From the NCBI RefSeq assembly GCF_010501095.1, contig NZ_QVMP01000008.1:171913-235912 (forward strand): 64,000 bases of DNA, given 5' to 3'. Below the pieces are notes generated by a model that was not told the origin of the DNA, searched no databases, and was given only the letters and a program-made list of their open reading frames with translations. A program made the translations under genes and the position numbers. This document shows, in pieces, positions 44,302 through 53,335 of this stretch (positions are counted from its first letter, which is position 1; the number at the start of each line of letters is the position of its first letter). This DNA is from Dysgonomonas sp. 520 (lineage in GTDB: Bacteria; Bacteroidota; Bacteroidia; Bacteroidales; Dysgonomonadaceae).

Positions 44302-44927
44302 TGAGCAATGAGAGCAAATTACTTGAAATAGCCAAGAAAATCAGGGCTTTATCTCAAACCGGATTAGTATACTCCGACAACGAATATGCTACCGAACGCT
44401 ATCAAGAACTTCTTGACCTGAGCCATGAGATAACTGCTATTGTTACCGATAATGAAATATCCAGTATTAAAGACGTTTTCCGAATCGAGGACGATTATGT
44501 AACACCCAAAGTTGATGTTCGTGCGGTTGTTTTCAACGAAAAAGACGAAATATTGTTGGTTAAAGAACGAGCCGACGGAATGTGGGCAATACCCGGAGGT
44601 TGGGCAGATGTGGGTTATTCTCCAAAAGAAATAGCCGTGAAAGAGGTAAAAGAAGAAACAGGATTGAATGTCGAACCCGTCAGACTTTTAGCCGTATTGG
44701 ACAAAAAATGCCATAACCATCCGCCTCACTTGCACTATGCCTACAAAATATTCATTCTATGCAAATTGATTGATGGTTCGTTTACTTCTGCCTTCGATAT
44801 TCTGGATAAAGGGTTCTTCGCTCAAAACGAATTGCCACCTTTGTCTCTTGAACGAAACACTAAAGAACAAATCGACCTGATGTTTCAGTACAGATATGAT
44901 GCAAACAAAGAAGCTGTTGTGGATTAA
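44301..44927 (+). CDS. NUDIX hydrolase
   Basis: The 208-aa protein has an N-terminal helical part (residues 1-60) and a Nudix domain with PGGWADVGYSPKEIAVKEVK followed by E-E-T-G-L (about residues 97-121). Compared with the Nudix consensus G-x5-E-x7-R-E-U-x-E-E-x-G-U, the first Glu is Tyr and the Arg is Lys, while the metal-binding E-x-x-E-E is intact. The N-terminal extension suggests ADP-ribose or nucleotide-sugar hydrolases. The stop codon lies inside a terminator hairpin shared with the convergent TonB gene. Confidence 0.88.
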   Translation: MSNESKLLEIAKKIRALSQTGLVYSDNEYATERYQELLDLSHEITAIVTDNEISSIKDVFRIEDDYVTPKVDVRAVVFNEKDEILLVKERADGMWAIPGGWADVGYSPKEIAVKEVKEETGLNVEPVRLLAVLDKKCHNHPPHLHYAYKIFILCKLIDGSFTSAFDILDKGFFAQNELPPLSLERNTKEQIDLMFQYRYDANKEAVVD

Positions 44928-44951
44928 TATCACCCTCAACAGCCTCTTTGT
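44905..44951. terminator. Bidirectional terminator between NUDIX and TonB genes
   Basis: ACAAAGAAGCTGTTG at 44905-44919 and CAACAGCCTCTTTGT at 44937-44951 form a 15-bp stem with one mismatch. The NUDIX stop codon (44925-44927) is in the loop, and a T-rich stretch follows on the plus strand. Confidence 0.7.
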
Positions 44952-44967
44952 CCTTTTAGTTACAATT

Positions 44968-45831
44968 TTATTTATTCAATTTATATTTGATCGGTAACGT
45001 AAACTGCACCCTAACCGATTGCCCGTTTTGTCTGCCGGGAACCCAGTTTTGCATACTCTTAACCACTCTTACGGCTTCTTTATCACAAGCAGGGTCTAAT
45101 GTTCTAACCACCTTTATATCTGTGATTGATCCGTTTTTTTCAACAACGAATTGCAAAATAACTTGTCCTTCTATGCCAAGTTCCGCCGCCGAAGTAGGGT
45201 ACTTAATATTATCACCCAAATAGCGCATCAACTCTGCCCTTCCTCCCGGATAATCGGGCATTTGCTCTACAACCTCAAATATTTTATCAGGTTGCTTTTT
45301 GCTGCCGTCACCATCTCCTGCTCCGGTCATCCCTGCATTGTCAAATATCTTATCAGCACTTAGAGCATTCGGATCTCTTGAGCCATCCAAAACATTGTAA
45401 TTGCCAATTTCAAGACCTTTATCTTCATTCAATTTATTCTGATCTTTGATTTCGTTTTCCTCTGTAACCTGTTCATTTGGGACAATAACAGGAGGTGTAA
45501 ACTGAATAGATGCCCTCACCGGAGGTGGTGGCGGAGGAGTGTCTTCCACGGGAGGAATTATAACATCATCTTCAATTTTATCATCTTCCACATCTACCAT
45601 TTGTACCACATCTTGTGTTCCCTCTGCTCTTCGATCTATTTGCGACTTAACTTCACTAACCAAATAAGGTACAGCCCCAACAACCCCAACAAAACAAAGT
45701 ACAATTATAAATGCCAGAACCTGTCTTTTCGTTGATGTACTGCGCAATTTGTATGCTCCATATTGCTTGTTTTTGCCATTGAAAACAACATCACACCAGT
45801 CTTGCGAATTTAATTTTATATCACGTGCCAT
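44968..45831 (-). CDS. tonB: Energy transducer TonB
   Basis: The 287-aa protein has a cytoplasmic N-terminus, one transmembrane segment (about residues 33-55), a proline-rich periplasmic spacer (VIIPPVEDTPPPPPPVRA, about 95-110) and a C-terminal TonB domain (VEQMPDYPGGRAELM, then Y-P-T-S-A and VQFTLPIKYKLNK). The N-terminal W-C-D-V-V-F-N-G-K-N-K-Q-Y-G-A-Y is common in Bacteroidota TonB proteins. It passes proton-motive energy to outer-membrane receptors such as the BtuB-like protein in this window. Confidence 0.93.
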   Translation of the reverse strand: MARDIKLNSQDWCDVVFNGKNKQYGAYKLRSTSTKRQVLAFIIVLCFVGVVGAVPYLVSEVKSQIDRRAEGTQDVVQMVDVEDDKIEDDVIIPPVEDTPPPPPPVRASIQFTPPVIVPNEQVTEENEIKDQNKLNEDKGLEIGNYNVLDGSRDPNALSADKIFDNAGMTGAGDGDGSKKQPDKIFEVVEQMPDYPGGRAELMRYLGDNIKYPTSAAELGIEGQVILQFVVEKNGSITDIKVVRTLDPACDKEAVRVVKSMQNWVPGRQNGQSVRVQFTLPIKYKLNK

Positions 45832-45976
45832 GACTATAAGATTTTAATGATTAATAATTTTATTTCTTCTTTTTATCTTATAGAGAGCATTGTCACAAAA
45901 ATTCCATAAATGGTGATAAAAAAAATTTAAATTTGAAAAAACAGAGTACTTAATTCTTTTTCTCTTTTTTATAGAA

Positions 45977-45984
45977 TATCTTTG
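45977..45984 (+). promoter_or_regulatory. Bacteroidota -7 element before the thioesterase gene
   Basis: TATCTTTG matches the TAnnTTTG consensus and lies 31 bp before the ATG at 46016. The upstream region is T-rich and a -33 box is not clear. Confidence 0.5.
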
Positions 45985-46015
45985 CAAACAAGTAATAATT
46001 CTACAAATTAGACTT

Positions 46016-46420
46016 ATGGAAAACCCTATATTTTGTTACGAAATGAAAGTTCGCGATTATGAGTGCGACGCTCAGGGAATTGTGAACAATGCGAACTATC
46101 AACATTATTTCGAGGTCACCCGCCACGAATTTATGGAGAATCTTGGGTTGAACTTTCTCGAACTACACAATCAAGGGATGGATCTTGTTGTGGCAAGCGT
46201 ATATATCAAATATAAAAGTTCGCTCTTTGGCATGGATAAATTCCGCTGCACTGTGGAACGGATAGAAAGGAAAGGTGTGAGGTATATTTTTCACCAAAAA
46301 ATTGTCCGGATATCTGATAATGTAGTTTGTTCCACAGGCGAAATTACGGCTGTTTGTGTAATTGACGGTAAACTTTCAAGACCGGAATATATAGATAAAA
46401 TTTTTGCCGATTATATATAA
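46016..46420 (+). CDS. Acyl-CoA thioesterase, YbgC/4-HBT type
   Basis: The 134-aa hot-dog-fold protein has V-R-D-Y-E-C-D-A-Q-G-I-V-N-N-A-N-Y, the family's D-x-x-G-x-V-x-x-x-x-Y signature with the catalytic Asp (about residue 17), and a second strand R-Y-I-F-H-Q-K-I. It hydrolyses short or aromatic acyl-CoA thioesters. It is followed after 2 bp by fmt, so the two are probably co-transcribed. Confidence 0.88.
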   Translation: MENPIFCYEMKVRDYECDAQGIVNNANYQHYFEVTRHEFMENLGLNFLELHNQGMDLVVASVYIKYKSSLFGMDKFRCTVERIERKGVRYIFHQKIVRISDNVVCSTGEITAVCVIDGKLSRPEYIDKIFADYI

Positions 46421-46422
46421 AA

Positions 46423-47397
46423 ATGAGGAAAGAAGATTTGAGAATCGTATTTATGGGTACACCCGACTTTGCAGTGGAAACATTGAAAGTGTTGGTGGAA
46501 AATAAATACAATGTTGTAGGGGTTATCACAATGCCCGACAAGCCTAGTGGAAGAGGACATAAAATTCAATATTCCGCAGTAAAAAAATATGCTTTGGATA
46601 ATAATTTACCCATTCTTCAACCTGAAAAACTGAAAGATGAGACTTTTTTGTCCGAATTACGGGAATGGAAAGCCGATCTGCAAATTGTTGTCGCATTTCG
46701 TATGCTGCCCGAAGTTGTCTGGAATATGCCACCTCAAGGTACATTCAACCTACATGCCTCATTACTACCCCAATACAGAGGTGCCGCACCTATAAACTGG
46801 GCAATCATAAACGGAGAAAAAGAAACCGGTGCAACTACATTCTTCCTGACTCATGAGATTGATACGGGGAAAATCATCCTGCAAGAAAAAGTTGCTATCG
46901 GAGAAACTGATAATGTAGGCAAAATTCATGACGAGCTTATGCTCATGGGAGCCCAATTGGTCAGGAAAACGGTAGATATTATCTTATCGGGGCAGGTTGA
47001 TGCCATCGACCAAAGCAAGTATTATCAAAACGAGGAAGACCTGAAAACCGCTCCTAAGATTTTTAAGGAGACTTGCCGTATCGATTGGAATCAACCCGCA
47101 GAAAAGATATACAACCTTATCAGGGGACTATCCCCCTACCCTGTTGCCTGGACCGAATTATGCAATGACAAGGATGAAACTCAACCGATAAAAATATTCT
47201 CGGCAACCATCATAATGGACGAAAATCATCAGATGGAACCGGGTTCTATGAAAACCGATAATAAAAGCTACATTCATATAGCTTGTAAAGACGGTTTTAT
47301 GAACGTTCAGGATATTCAACTTGCCGGAAAAAAAATGATGAAGACCAGCGAACTTCTAAACGGCTTCAAATTCGCAGAAGGTAGTTATTTTAAATAA
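46423..47397 (+). CDS. fmt: Methionyl-tRNA formyltransferase
   Basis: The 324-aa enzyme formylates initiator Met-tRNA using 10-formyltetrahydrofolate. Motifs are F-M-G-T-P-D-F-A-V-E-T-L, NLHASLLPQYRGAAPINWAI (about residues 107-126, with the catalytic Asn and His) and T-F-F-L-T-H-E-I-D-T-G (about 143-153). The C-terminal OB-like tRNA-binding domain is present, and length is normal. Confidence 0.97.
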   Translation: MRKEDLRIVFMGTPDFAVETLKVLVENKYNVVGVITMPDKPSGRGHKIQYSAVKKYALDNNLPILQPEKLKDETFLSELREWKADLQIVVAFRMLPEVVWNMPPQGTFNLHASLLPQYRGAAPINWAIINGEKETGATTFFLTHEIDTGKIILQEKVAIGETDNVGKIHDELMLMGAQLVRKTVDIILSGQVDAIDQSKYYQNEEDLKTAPKIFKETCRIDWNQPAEKIYNLIRGLSPYPVAWTELCNDKDETQPIKIFSATIIMDENHQMEPGSMKTDNKSYIHIACKDGFMNVQDIQLAGKKMMKTSELLNGFKFAEGSYFK

Positions 47398-47406
47398 ATA
47401 TTGTAG

Positions 47407-48465
47407 ATGCAAAAAGTTATCAAATCCACCAATATAGAAGGAGACATAAAAGCAATTCTTTCCCAAATACCTCACGACAGGTTATTTATACTAACTGATA
47501 GTAATACAGAAAAATTGTGTTTTCATTTGATCAGCAACATAGAGGAGATAAAAAATGCCGGCAAAATCACGATAAAAGCAGGAGACGAGAACAAAAACCT
47601 GAATAGCTTATCTTTGATCTGGAAATATCTTTCCGAAAATGGCGCCACGCGCAACTCCCTGCTTGTCAATCTTGGTGGCGGAATGATAACCGATATTGGC
47701 GGTTTTGCTGCTGCCAGCTTCAAACGAGGAATAAAATGCGTAAATATTCCGACAACATTACTCGGAGCCGTTGATGCTGCCGTTGGAGGAAAAACAGGAA
47801 TCAATTTCAACGGGCTTAAGAATGAAGTTGGCGCATTTGCTCCTGCCGAAACCGTTCTGATTGACTCCGAATTCTTCAAATCGCTCGATCATGCAAACTT
47901 TCTTTCGGGCTATGCCGAAATGCTGAAACATGGACTTATCTCGAACAAACAGACATGGAGCAAACTATTATCATTCGACACCGACAATATTGATTACAAC
48001 ATACTTAAAGACCTTGTTGTTGAATCGGTTGAGGTGAAAGAAAGAATTGTAGAACAAGACCCTTTTGAAAAAAGTATCCGAAAGGCTCTCAATCTGGGGC
48101 ATACTATCGGGCATGCGTTCGAAAGCATTTCATACAAAATAAACAAACCTATGCAACACGGATATGCCGTTGCCTGGGGGATGGTTTGCGAACTGTATCT
48201 TTCCCACATTAAATGCGGATTTCCGAAGGAGGTATTCTTACAAACAACCATATTTATAAAAGAAAATTATGGTAGTTTCTATCTTGGTTGTGACGAATAC
48301 GAGCAAATGTACGAACTCATGAAGCACGACAAAAAGAATGAGTCGTCCGACAGAATCAACTTCACGCTGTTGAAAGATATAGGCGACATCAGCCTAAACC
48401 AAACTGCAAATAAGGAGGAAATATTTGAATCAATAGATTTTCTTCGCGAGAGTATGGGCGTTTAA
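47407..48465 (+). CDS. aroB: 3-dehydroquinate synthase
   Basis: The 352-aa enzyme performs the second shikimate-pathway step. The NAD-binding G-G-G-M-I-T-D-I-G-G-F-A-A (about residues 95-107), the P-T-T-L-L-G-A-V-D-A-A-V-G-G-K-T-G-I-N segment and the metal-binding H-G (near E-M-L-K-H-G-L) and N-L-G-H-T-I-G-H-A-F-E are all present. It lies 9 bp after fmt and converges on rodA. Confidence 0.97.
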   Translation: MQKVIKSTNIEGDIKAILSQIPHDRLFILTDSNTEKLCFHLISNIEEIKNAGKITIKAGDENKNLNSLSLIWKYLSENGATRNSLLVNLGGGMITDIGGFAAASFKRGIKCVNIPTTLLGAVDAAVGGKTGINFNGLKNEVGAFAPAETVLIDSEFFKSLDHANFLSGYAEMLKHGLISNKQTWSKLLSFDTDNIDYNILKDLVVESVEVKERIVEQDPFEKSIRKALNLGHTIGHAFESISYKINKPMQHGYAVAWGMVCELYLSHIKCGFPKEVFLQTTIFIKENYGSFYLGCDEYEQMYELMKHDKKNESSDRINFTLLKDIGDISLNQTANKEEIFESIDFLRESMGV

Positions 48466-48470
48466 TTTCC

Positions 48471-49931
48471 TCACCTACGCTTACGGGTCATATCTATACG
48501 GAGGAATATAAAAAGGAGAATTGTAAAACCCAACAGAGACGATCCTCCATAACTAAAGAACGGCAAAGGAATCCCAATTACAGGTGTCAGACCTATAACC
48601 ATCCCGATGTTTATTGTCAGGTGGAATAAGAAAATGGCCGCTACGCAATACCCATAGACTCGTCCAAAGGTGTTCTTTTGTCGTTCCGACAGATATATAA
48701 GGCGGAGAATCAATACCAGGAACCCCAATACAACTATAACCGACCCTACAAATCCCCGTTCTTCACCTACCGTGCAGAATATGAAGTCGGTATCTTGTTC
48801 GGGAACATATTTCAGCTTTGTTTGTGTTCCGTGCAAAAAGCCTTTACCAAGCAAACCTCCCGATCCGATAGCTATTTTAGATTGGTTGACGTTATATCCG
48901 GCTCCTGACGGATCGTCCTTCATACCCAACGACACCAATATCCTTTTTTGCTGATGAGGCTGTAATGCTTTCGTGAATACATAATCGACCGAACTGACAT
49001 ACGCAATGCCTCCTATTACAAACAAAACAATGTAAACATATCTCATGCTCCAGTGTTTACGAGCCAGAACCAATAAATAAGTTATCAGGGCAACAATGGC
49101 AACTGCAATCGCAATTCCCCACGGAACGGGTATGAATAAAGACAAAATATATGTCAAACCCAATATACCTATCAAACCCAATATGATGTACTTCGCCGCA
49201 TGCCTGTCTTTTTTGTAATTAAATACCAAACATGCCGAAATTAGTATCATAATGATGATGGATAATAATTCGCCCAATGATACAAATCCCAGCTCCACAT
49301 CCGAAAACCTTAAGCCTATTACGAAGAAAGCTATCGCACACAAACCCGAAACCAGAACCATTCCGGGCAAGCCTTCCCTATACAGCATCAATACAAAAGC
49401 CGTATACACCAAGGCCGAACCTGTCTCTTTCTGAAGGAAGATCAGCAACATGGGCAATATAATCAAACCTGCAATTGCAGACAGGTTTTTGAAGGTCATC
49501 AATTTGAAATTGTAACGGTTCATAAATCTGGCCAAAGCCAATGCTACCGCAAACTTGGCAAACTCGGCGGACTGGATATTTATAGAATCGGTTATAACAA
49601 TCCACGATCGTGAACCTTTTATGTCTTTTGCAATGAAGATGGTGAGAATCAGCAACCCTATAAAGAAAGCATAAATGAAATAGGCAAAAACATCAAAGAT
49701 GTTGCTGTCCAACTTTAAGATGATGAATGCCACAACAGCGGAAAAACCAAAAAACACAAGTTGTTTCCCGGCCCTTCCCGACAGGTCGAACATAGTCACA
49801 CCCGAATCGAACTGATAGCTGGACGCATATATGCTAAACCATCCGGCAAGCACCATCCCCAAATAGAGAAGGATGATTACCCAATCTACACTTGCCCTGA
49901 TATGATCGTCTTCTCTGATATAAGCACTCAT
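48471..49931 (-). CDS. rodA: Rod-shape peptidoglycan polymerase RodA
   Basis: The 486-aa SEDS-family glycosyltransferase has about ten membrane segments. Characteristic stretches are Q-K-E-T-G-S-A-L-V-Y-T, GKGFLHGTQTKLKYVPEQDT with D-F-I-F-C-T-V-G-E-E-R-G, and V-I-G-I-P-L-P-F-F-S-Y-G-G-S-S. It polymerises glycan strands in lateral wall growth with PBP2. It is last in the mreB-mreC-mreD-mrdA-rodA cluster, 6 bp after mrdA, and at 486 aa is longer than Proteobacterial RodA, with extra membrane segments in the middle. Confidence 0.96.
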   Translation of the reverse strand: MSAYIREDDHIRASVDWVIILLYLGMVLAGWFSIYASSYQFDSGVTMFDLSGRAGKQLVFFGFSAVVAFIILKLDSNIFDVFAYFIYAFFIGLLILTIFIAKDIKGSRSWIVITDSINIQSAEFAKFAVALALARFMNRYNFKLMTFKNLSAIAGLIILPMLLIFLQKETGSALVYTAFVLMLYREGLPGMVLVSGLCAIAFFVIGLRFSDVELGFVSLGELLSIIIMILISACLVFNYKKDRHAAKYIILGLIGILGLTYILSLFIPVPWGIAIAVAIVALITYLLVLARKHWSMRYVYIVLFVIGGIAYVSSVDYVFTKALQPHQQKRILVSLGMKDDPSGAGYNVNQSKIAIGSGGLLGKGFLHGTQTKLKYVPEQDTDFIFCTVGEERGFVGSVIVVLGFLVLILRLIYLSERQKNTFGRVYGYCVAAIFLFHLTINIGMVIGLTPVIGIPLPFFSYGGSSLLGFTILLFIFLRIDMTRKRR

Positions 49932-49937
49932 ATTTTC

Positions 49938-51878
49938 CTAATTGGTCGAATTTCTATTTTCTGTTGGCGTTGCCGGTTTAGTTTCGTTGTTTGCCTTGGC
50001 TTTTCCTGCACCCCAAGCTGTTGCAGACTTCGCATGAACAATAGCATGCGCAATCCTATCCTCAATTGGCTTGTCGCCCGGTCTTATCTCTCCCTTCAAA
50101 TATTTCTGGAACATCAATCGTCCGATAGGTACTCCAAACGTAGCACCCCATTCACCGTTTTCCACAACCACAAAAATTGCAACTTTAGGCTCATTCTTGG
50201 GGGCAAATCCCATAAATATAGAGTGGTCTTTACCATGCGAGTTTTGGGCGGTTCCCGTTTTTCCACAAACTTCTATTTCCGGCAAAAGATTCGTCCCTCT
50301 ACACGTTCCTCCCGTAACTGCCTTAGCCATACCCTCCACAATATTCACATAATGTTTTTCCTCGACGCCTGTATAGTTGGGAGTGGTGTATTTTGCATCA
50401 AGAACCGTATCCTGAACTTCTTTCACAACATGAGGCTTATAATAATATCCCCTGTTGGCAATTGTAGCAGCCAAATTTGCCACTTGAAGCGGGGTTGCAA
50501 GCACCTCTCCCTGCCCAATTGCTATGGAGATAACATTTTGAGGATACCAGTTCTCAGTTTTAAAGTTCTTGCTGTAATATGCACTATTCGGTATAAAACC
50601 TCTCATCTCCGATGGTAAATCGACATCCAATTTATAGCCGAATCCCATTTTCACCAGATCATCTTTCCATCGGTCAAATGCTTCCAGAATATTTTTATAT
50701 TTCTTCCGGTTGCTCAACATTGCATTCAAGCCATAGCAAAAATATGAGTTACACGACGTTGCTATTGCCGGTTCAAGCGGTAGTGGCGACCCATGCCCGT
50801 GACATTTGGGGCGTCCTCCTCCCGGAGGATAACCTCGTGCGCAAGAGTACATAGTAGATGGTTGTATTATCCCTTCTTGCAGGAAAATCAAGCCTTGCGT
50901 GGTTTTGAATGTAGACCCCGGAGGATATACTCCTTGAATTGCCCTGTTCAGCAGAGGCTTGTCGGGATCGTTAGCCAATGTCAGGTAATTCTTCCCGAAA
51001 TCCCTCCCCAATAGAATTGAAGGATCGTAAGTGGGAGCCGTAACCATGCAAACAATCTCGCCCGTGGCAGGTTCTATCATTACGATGCTGCCCCTTTTTC
51101 CCTGCATCAGATATTCTCCGTATGCTTGCAAATCTATATCTATGGATAACTTCAGGTTGCGTCCCGAAACAGGTGCAACATCATGCTTCCCATTTTCATA
51201 ATGCCCTTGTATTCTTCCGTGGGCATCACGCAGAAGTATCTCTACACCTTTTTCTCCCCTTAGCAAATTTTCATACGAACTTTCAACTCCCGATCTTCCG
51301 GCATAGTCTCCCCGAACATAATAATCGTCATTTTTTATCATGTTCTTATTAACCTCCGCCACATATCCCAACACTTGGGCTCCGTTGAGATAATTATATT
51401 GCCGTAACGCTCTGTTTTGAATGTAAAATCCGGGAAATTTGTATGATTTTTCCTGAAAAAGACCATATTCGTGCAACTCAAGTTGAGTCATCAACGTTTG
51501 CATTGTATATGTGGAATAACCGGGATTAAGAGTTTTATTTTTCACATCGGCAAACCTTTTGTCCAGCTCTTCCCTCGTTATGCCCAGTATATTGCAGAAA
51601 TCGAGCGTATCGAAAGGCTGTACTTCCCTCGGTATATATACAATATCATAAGTCGGACGGTTGTAAACGAGTAATCGGTCTTTGCGGTCAAATATAGTAC
51701 CTCGTGCCGGATACAGTGTTTTATTATAAAACGCATTACCATCGGCAGAGTCTTTATAGTCACTGCTCAGTATTTGCAATGCAAACAACTGGGTAACAAG
51801 TATTAAAACTATAATAGTTGCCGCACCTCCAATTACATATTTTCTTTTTTCAAAATTAAATTTATTCGTACTTGCCAC
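49938..51878 (-). CDS. mrdA: Penicillin-binding protein 2
   Basis: The 646-aa class B PBP has one N-terminal membrane helix, a dimerisation/pedestal domain (G-T-I-F-D-R-K-D-R-L-L-V-Y-N) and a transpeptidase domain. The active-site motifs are S-x-x-K in P-P-G-S-T-F-K-T-T (about residue 320), S-x-N in A-T-S-C-N-S-Y-F (about 378) and K-T-G-T-A in E-V-C-G-K-T-G-T-A-Q (about 540). It crosslinks peptidoglycan with RodA. The C-terminal tail is rich in A, K, N and T and probably disordered. Confidence 0.96.
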   Translation of the reverse strand: MASTNKFNFEKRKYVIGGAATIIVLILVTQLFALQILSSDYKDSADGNAFYNKTLYPARGTIFDRKDRLLVYNRPTYDIVYIPREVQPFDTLDFCNILGITREELDKRFADVKNKTLNPGYSTYTMQTLMTQLELHEYGLFQEKSYKFPGFYIQNRALRQYNYLNGAQVLGYVAEVNKNMIKNDDYYVRGDYAGRSGVESSYENLLRGEKGVEILLRDAHGRIQGHYENGKHDVAPVSGRNLKLSIDIDLQAYGEYLMQGKRGSIVMIEPATGEIVCMVTAPTYDPSILLGRDFGKNYLTLANDPDKPLLNRAIQGVYPPGSTFKTTQGLIFLQEGIIQPSTMYSCARGYPPGGGRPKCHGHGSPLPLEPAIATSCNSYFCYGLNAMLSNRKKYKNILEAFDRWKDDLVKMGFGYKLDVDLPSEMRGFIPNSAYYSKNFKTENWYPQNVISIAIGQGEVLATPLQVANLAATIANRGYYYKPHVVKEVQDTVLDAKYTTPNYTGVEEKHYVNIVEGMAKAVTGGTCRGTNLLPEIEVCGKTGTAQNSHGKDHSIFMGFAPKNEPKVAIFVVVENGEWGATFGVPIGRLMFQKYLKGEIRPGDKPIEDRIAHAIVHAKSATAWGAGKAKANNETKPATPTENRNSTN

Positions 51879-51936
51879 TTATAATCAACGAGTTTTTTTT
51901 TGATTTGTCTTGTGTTTGTTTTGTTGTCAATTAATC

Positions 51937-52443
51937 CTAAACTTTCTTTTTATTCGAGGAGAAACAATCTATAGCAAATATAAGCAAAGAAGTCAACACC
52001 GTAGATGTCAAAATCTTTAATAATAAATTTGTTATATTAAAATATGAAAAGGACTCTACCGACAACAAAATCGCATGGTGTATAAACACGTACACCACTG
52101 CATATTTTATAAAATTTCCACCGAAAGCGGAAACACTCGGTATATAAGAATCGAAATCCTCTTGCTGAAAAAACAATCCCTGAACAGGACGCCTGAAAAA
52201 AGCCACGCATGTGGTTGCCGCCGCCGCAATGCCCGGTGTATTGCAAAACATGTCGATAGTAAGACCCAATATAAACCCTAACAATGTCAGAAAATAACGG
52301 TTAATTCCTATCGGCAGCTTGATGATGAAGTAAATATACAAGTATGGCGTTGCATATCCGTAAAACGATATATTGTCTAAAGCCAATACTTGCAACAATA
52401 CCAAAACAATAAATAAAATAGAAAATCTAATAAAACTAATCAT
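51937..52443 (-). CDS. mreD: Rod-shape protein MreD
   Basis: The 168-aa protein is hydrophobic with about five membrane segments and the pattern seen in Bacteroidota MreD (N-I-S-F-Y-G-Y-A-T-P-Y-L-Y-I-Y, G-L-T-I-D-M-F-C-N-T-P-G). It is assigned mainly by its position between mreC and mrdA and by topology, as the family is poorly conserved. It links MreB and MreC with the wall synthases. Confidence 0.88.
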   Translation of the reverse strand: MISFIRFSILFIVLVLLQVLALDNISFYGYATPYLYIYFIIKLPIGINRYFLTLLGFILGLTIDMFCNTPGIAAAATTCVAFFRRPVQGLFFQQEDFDSYIPSVSAFGGNFIKYAVVYVFIHHAILLSVESFSYFNITNLLLKILTSTVLTSLLIFAIDCFSSNKKKV

Positions 52444-52456
52444 TCAATTTGTAGAA

Positions 52457-53320
52457 TTATTTTTTTGGTTTCCCTTCCAGTTTTTTCTCCAGCTCTATCC
52501 GCTCTTTCCTTTGGTTATTACTTATTACAATCACATTAGACAATGTTGCGAAGTCTGTTCCCAGAGTTACCTTCAATGTCAGGAAATTATCGTCGCTCTC
52601 TTTTTCAGAGTCTTTCACTGTTCCTACAAAAATTCCTTCGGGAAATATATTGGAAAAACCGCTTGTTATGATAGAATCTCCTATTGCAAACTTCTCGTGC
52701 CGAGGAAATCCTTCCAACTCGGCATACTTATAATCTACTCCGTCCCATATCAGGGTTCCCGGCGTATTCGAATTTTTTATTTTACAACTTATAAAGGATT
52801 TCGAATTTAAGATGGGTTGAATCACGGCAAAATTTGAAGAAACTTCCCTCACAATGCCCACTACGCCTTGTTCCGATATCACTCCCATTTCGGCCTCAAT
52901 TCCGGCCTTTGTTCCTTTATTGATAGTTATGAAATTATTTGCTTTCGTAACACTGTTTCCTATCACTCTGGCAATGATAAAGTTGTATTTACCGTATGCC
53001 GCAGAGTCTCCTATAAAAGCGTTATTGGTATTTATAGAATCATTCGTAACGGTATTCATCAATTCCTGCAAATACCAGACACGTTGTTGCAGTTCTGCGT
53101 TTTGAGCCCACAACTGTTGATTCTCTCTTCGCAAGCCAAAATATGATTGAACGTTGCCCGAAACAGAATAAACCCTTCCAGCTATTTCGTTGGAAGAGTT
53201 TAGATATAAACTATGTTGATACGAATTAAATTGAAATATAAGATAGAAGCATACCAATTCGAGGAGTATAAAGAAAAACCATGCTCCGTTCTTAATTAAA
53301 AAGGCGATCAGATTACGCAT
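52457..53320 (-). CDS. mreC: Rod-shape protein MreC
   Basis: The 287-aa protein has one N-terminal membrane segment (about residues 10-32), a coiled-coil stretch (ENQQLWAQNAELQQRVWYLQ) and a beta-rich periplasmic part with the MreC-type V-I-S-E-Q-G-V-V-G-I-V and G-D-S-I-I-T-S-G-F-S-N-I-F-P-E-G-I. It organises the elongasome in the periplasm. It lies 15 bp after mreB. Confidence 0.94.
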   Translation of the reverse strand: MRNLIAFLIKNGAWFFFILLELVCFYLIFQFNSYQHSLYLNSSNEIAGRVYSVSGNVQSYFGLRRENQQLWAQNAELQQRVWYLQELMNTVTNDSINTNNAFIGDSAAYGKYNFIIARVIGNSVTKANNFITINKGTKAGIEAEMGVISEQGVVGIVREVSSNFAVIQPILNSKSFISCKIKNSNTPGTLIWDGVDYKYAELEGFPRHEKFAIGDSIITSGFSNIFPEGIFVGTVKDSEKESDDNFLTLKVTLGTDFATLSNVIVISNNQRKERIELEKKLEGKPKK

Positions 53321-53335
53321 ATATCGTTAAACAAA

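Noticed and set aside
49761..50618. Plus-strand open frame of 285 codons across rodA and mrdA
   Set aside because: It is antisense to two well-recognised genes and has no domain features.
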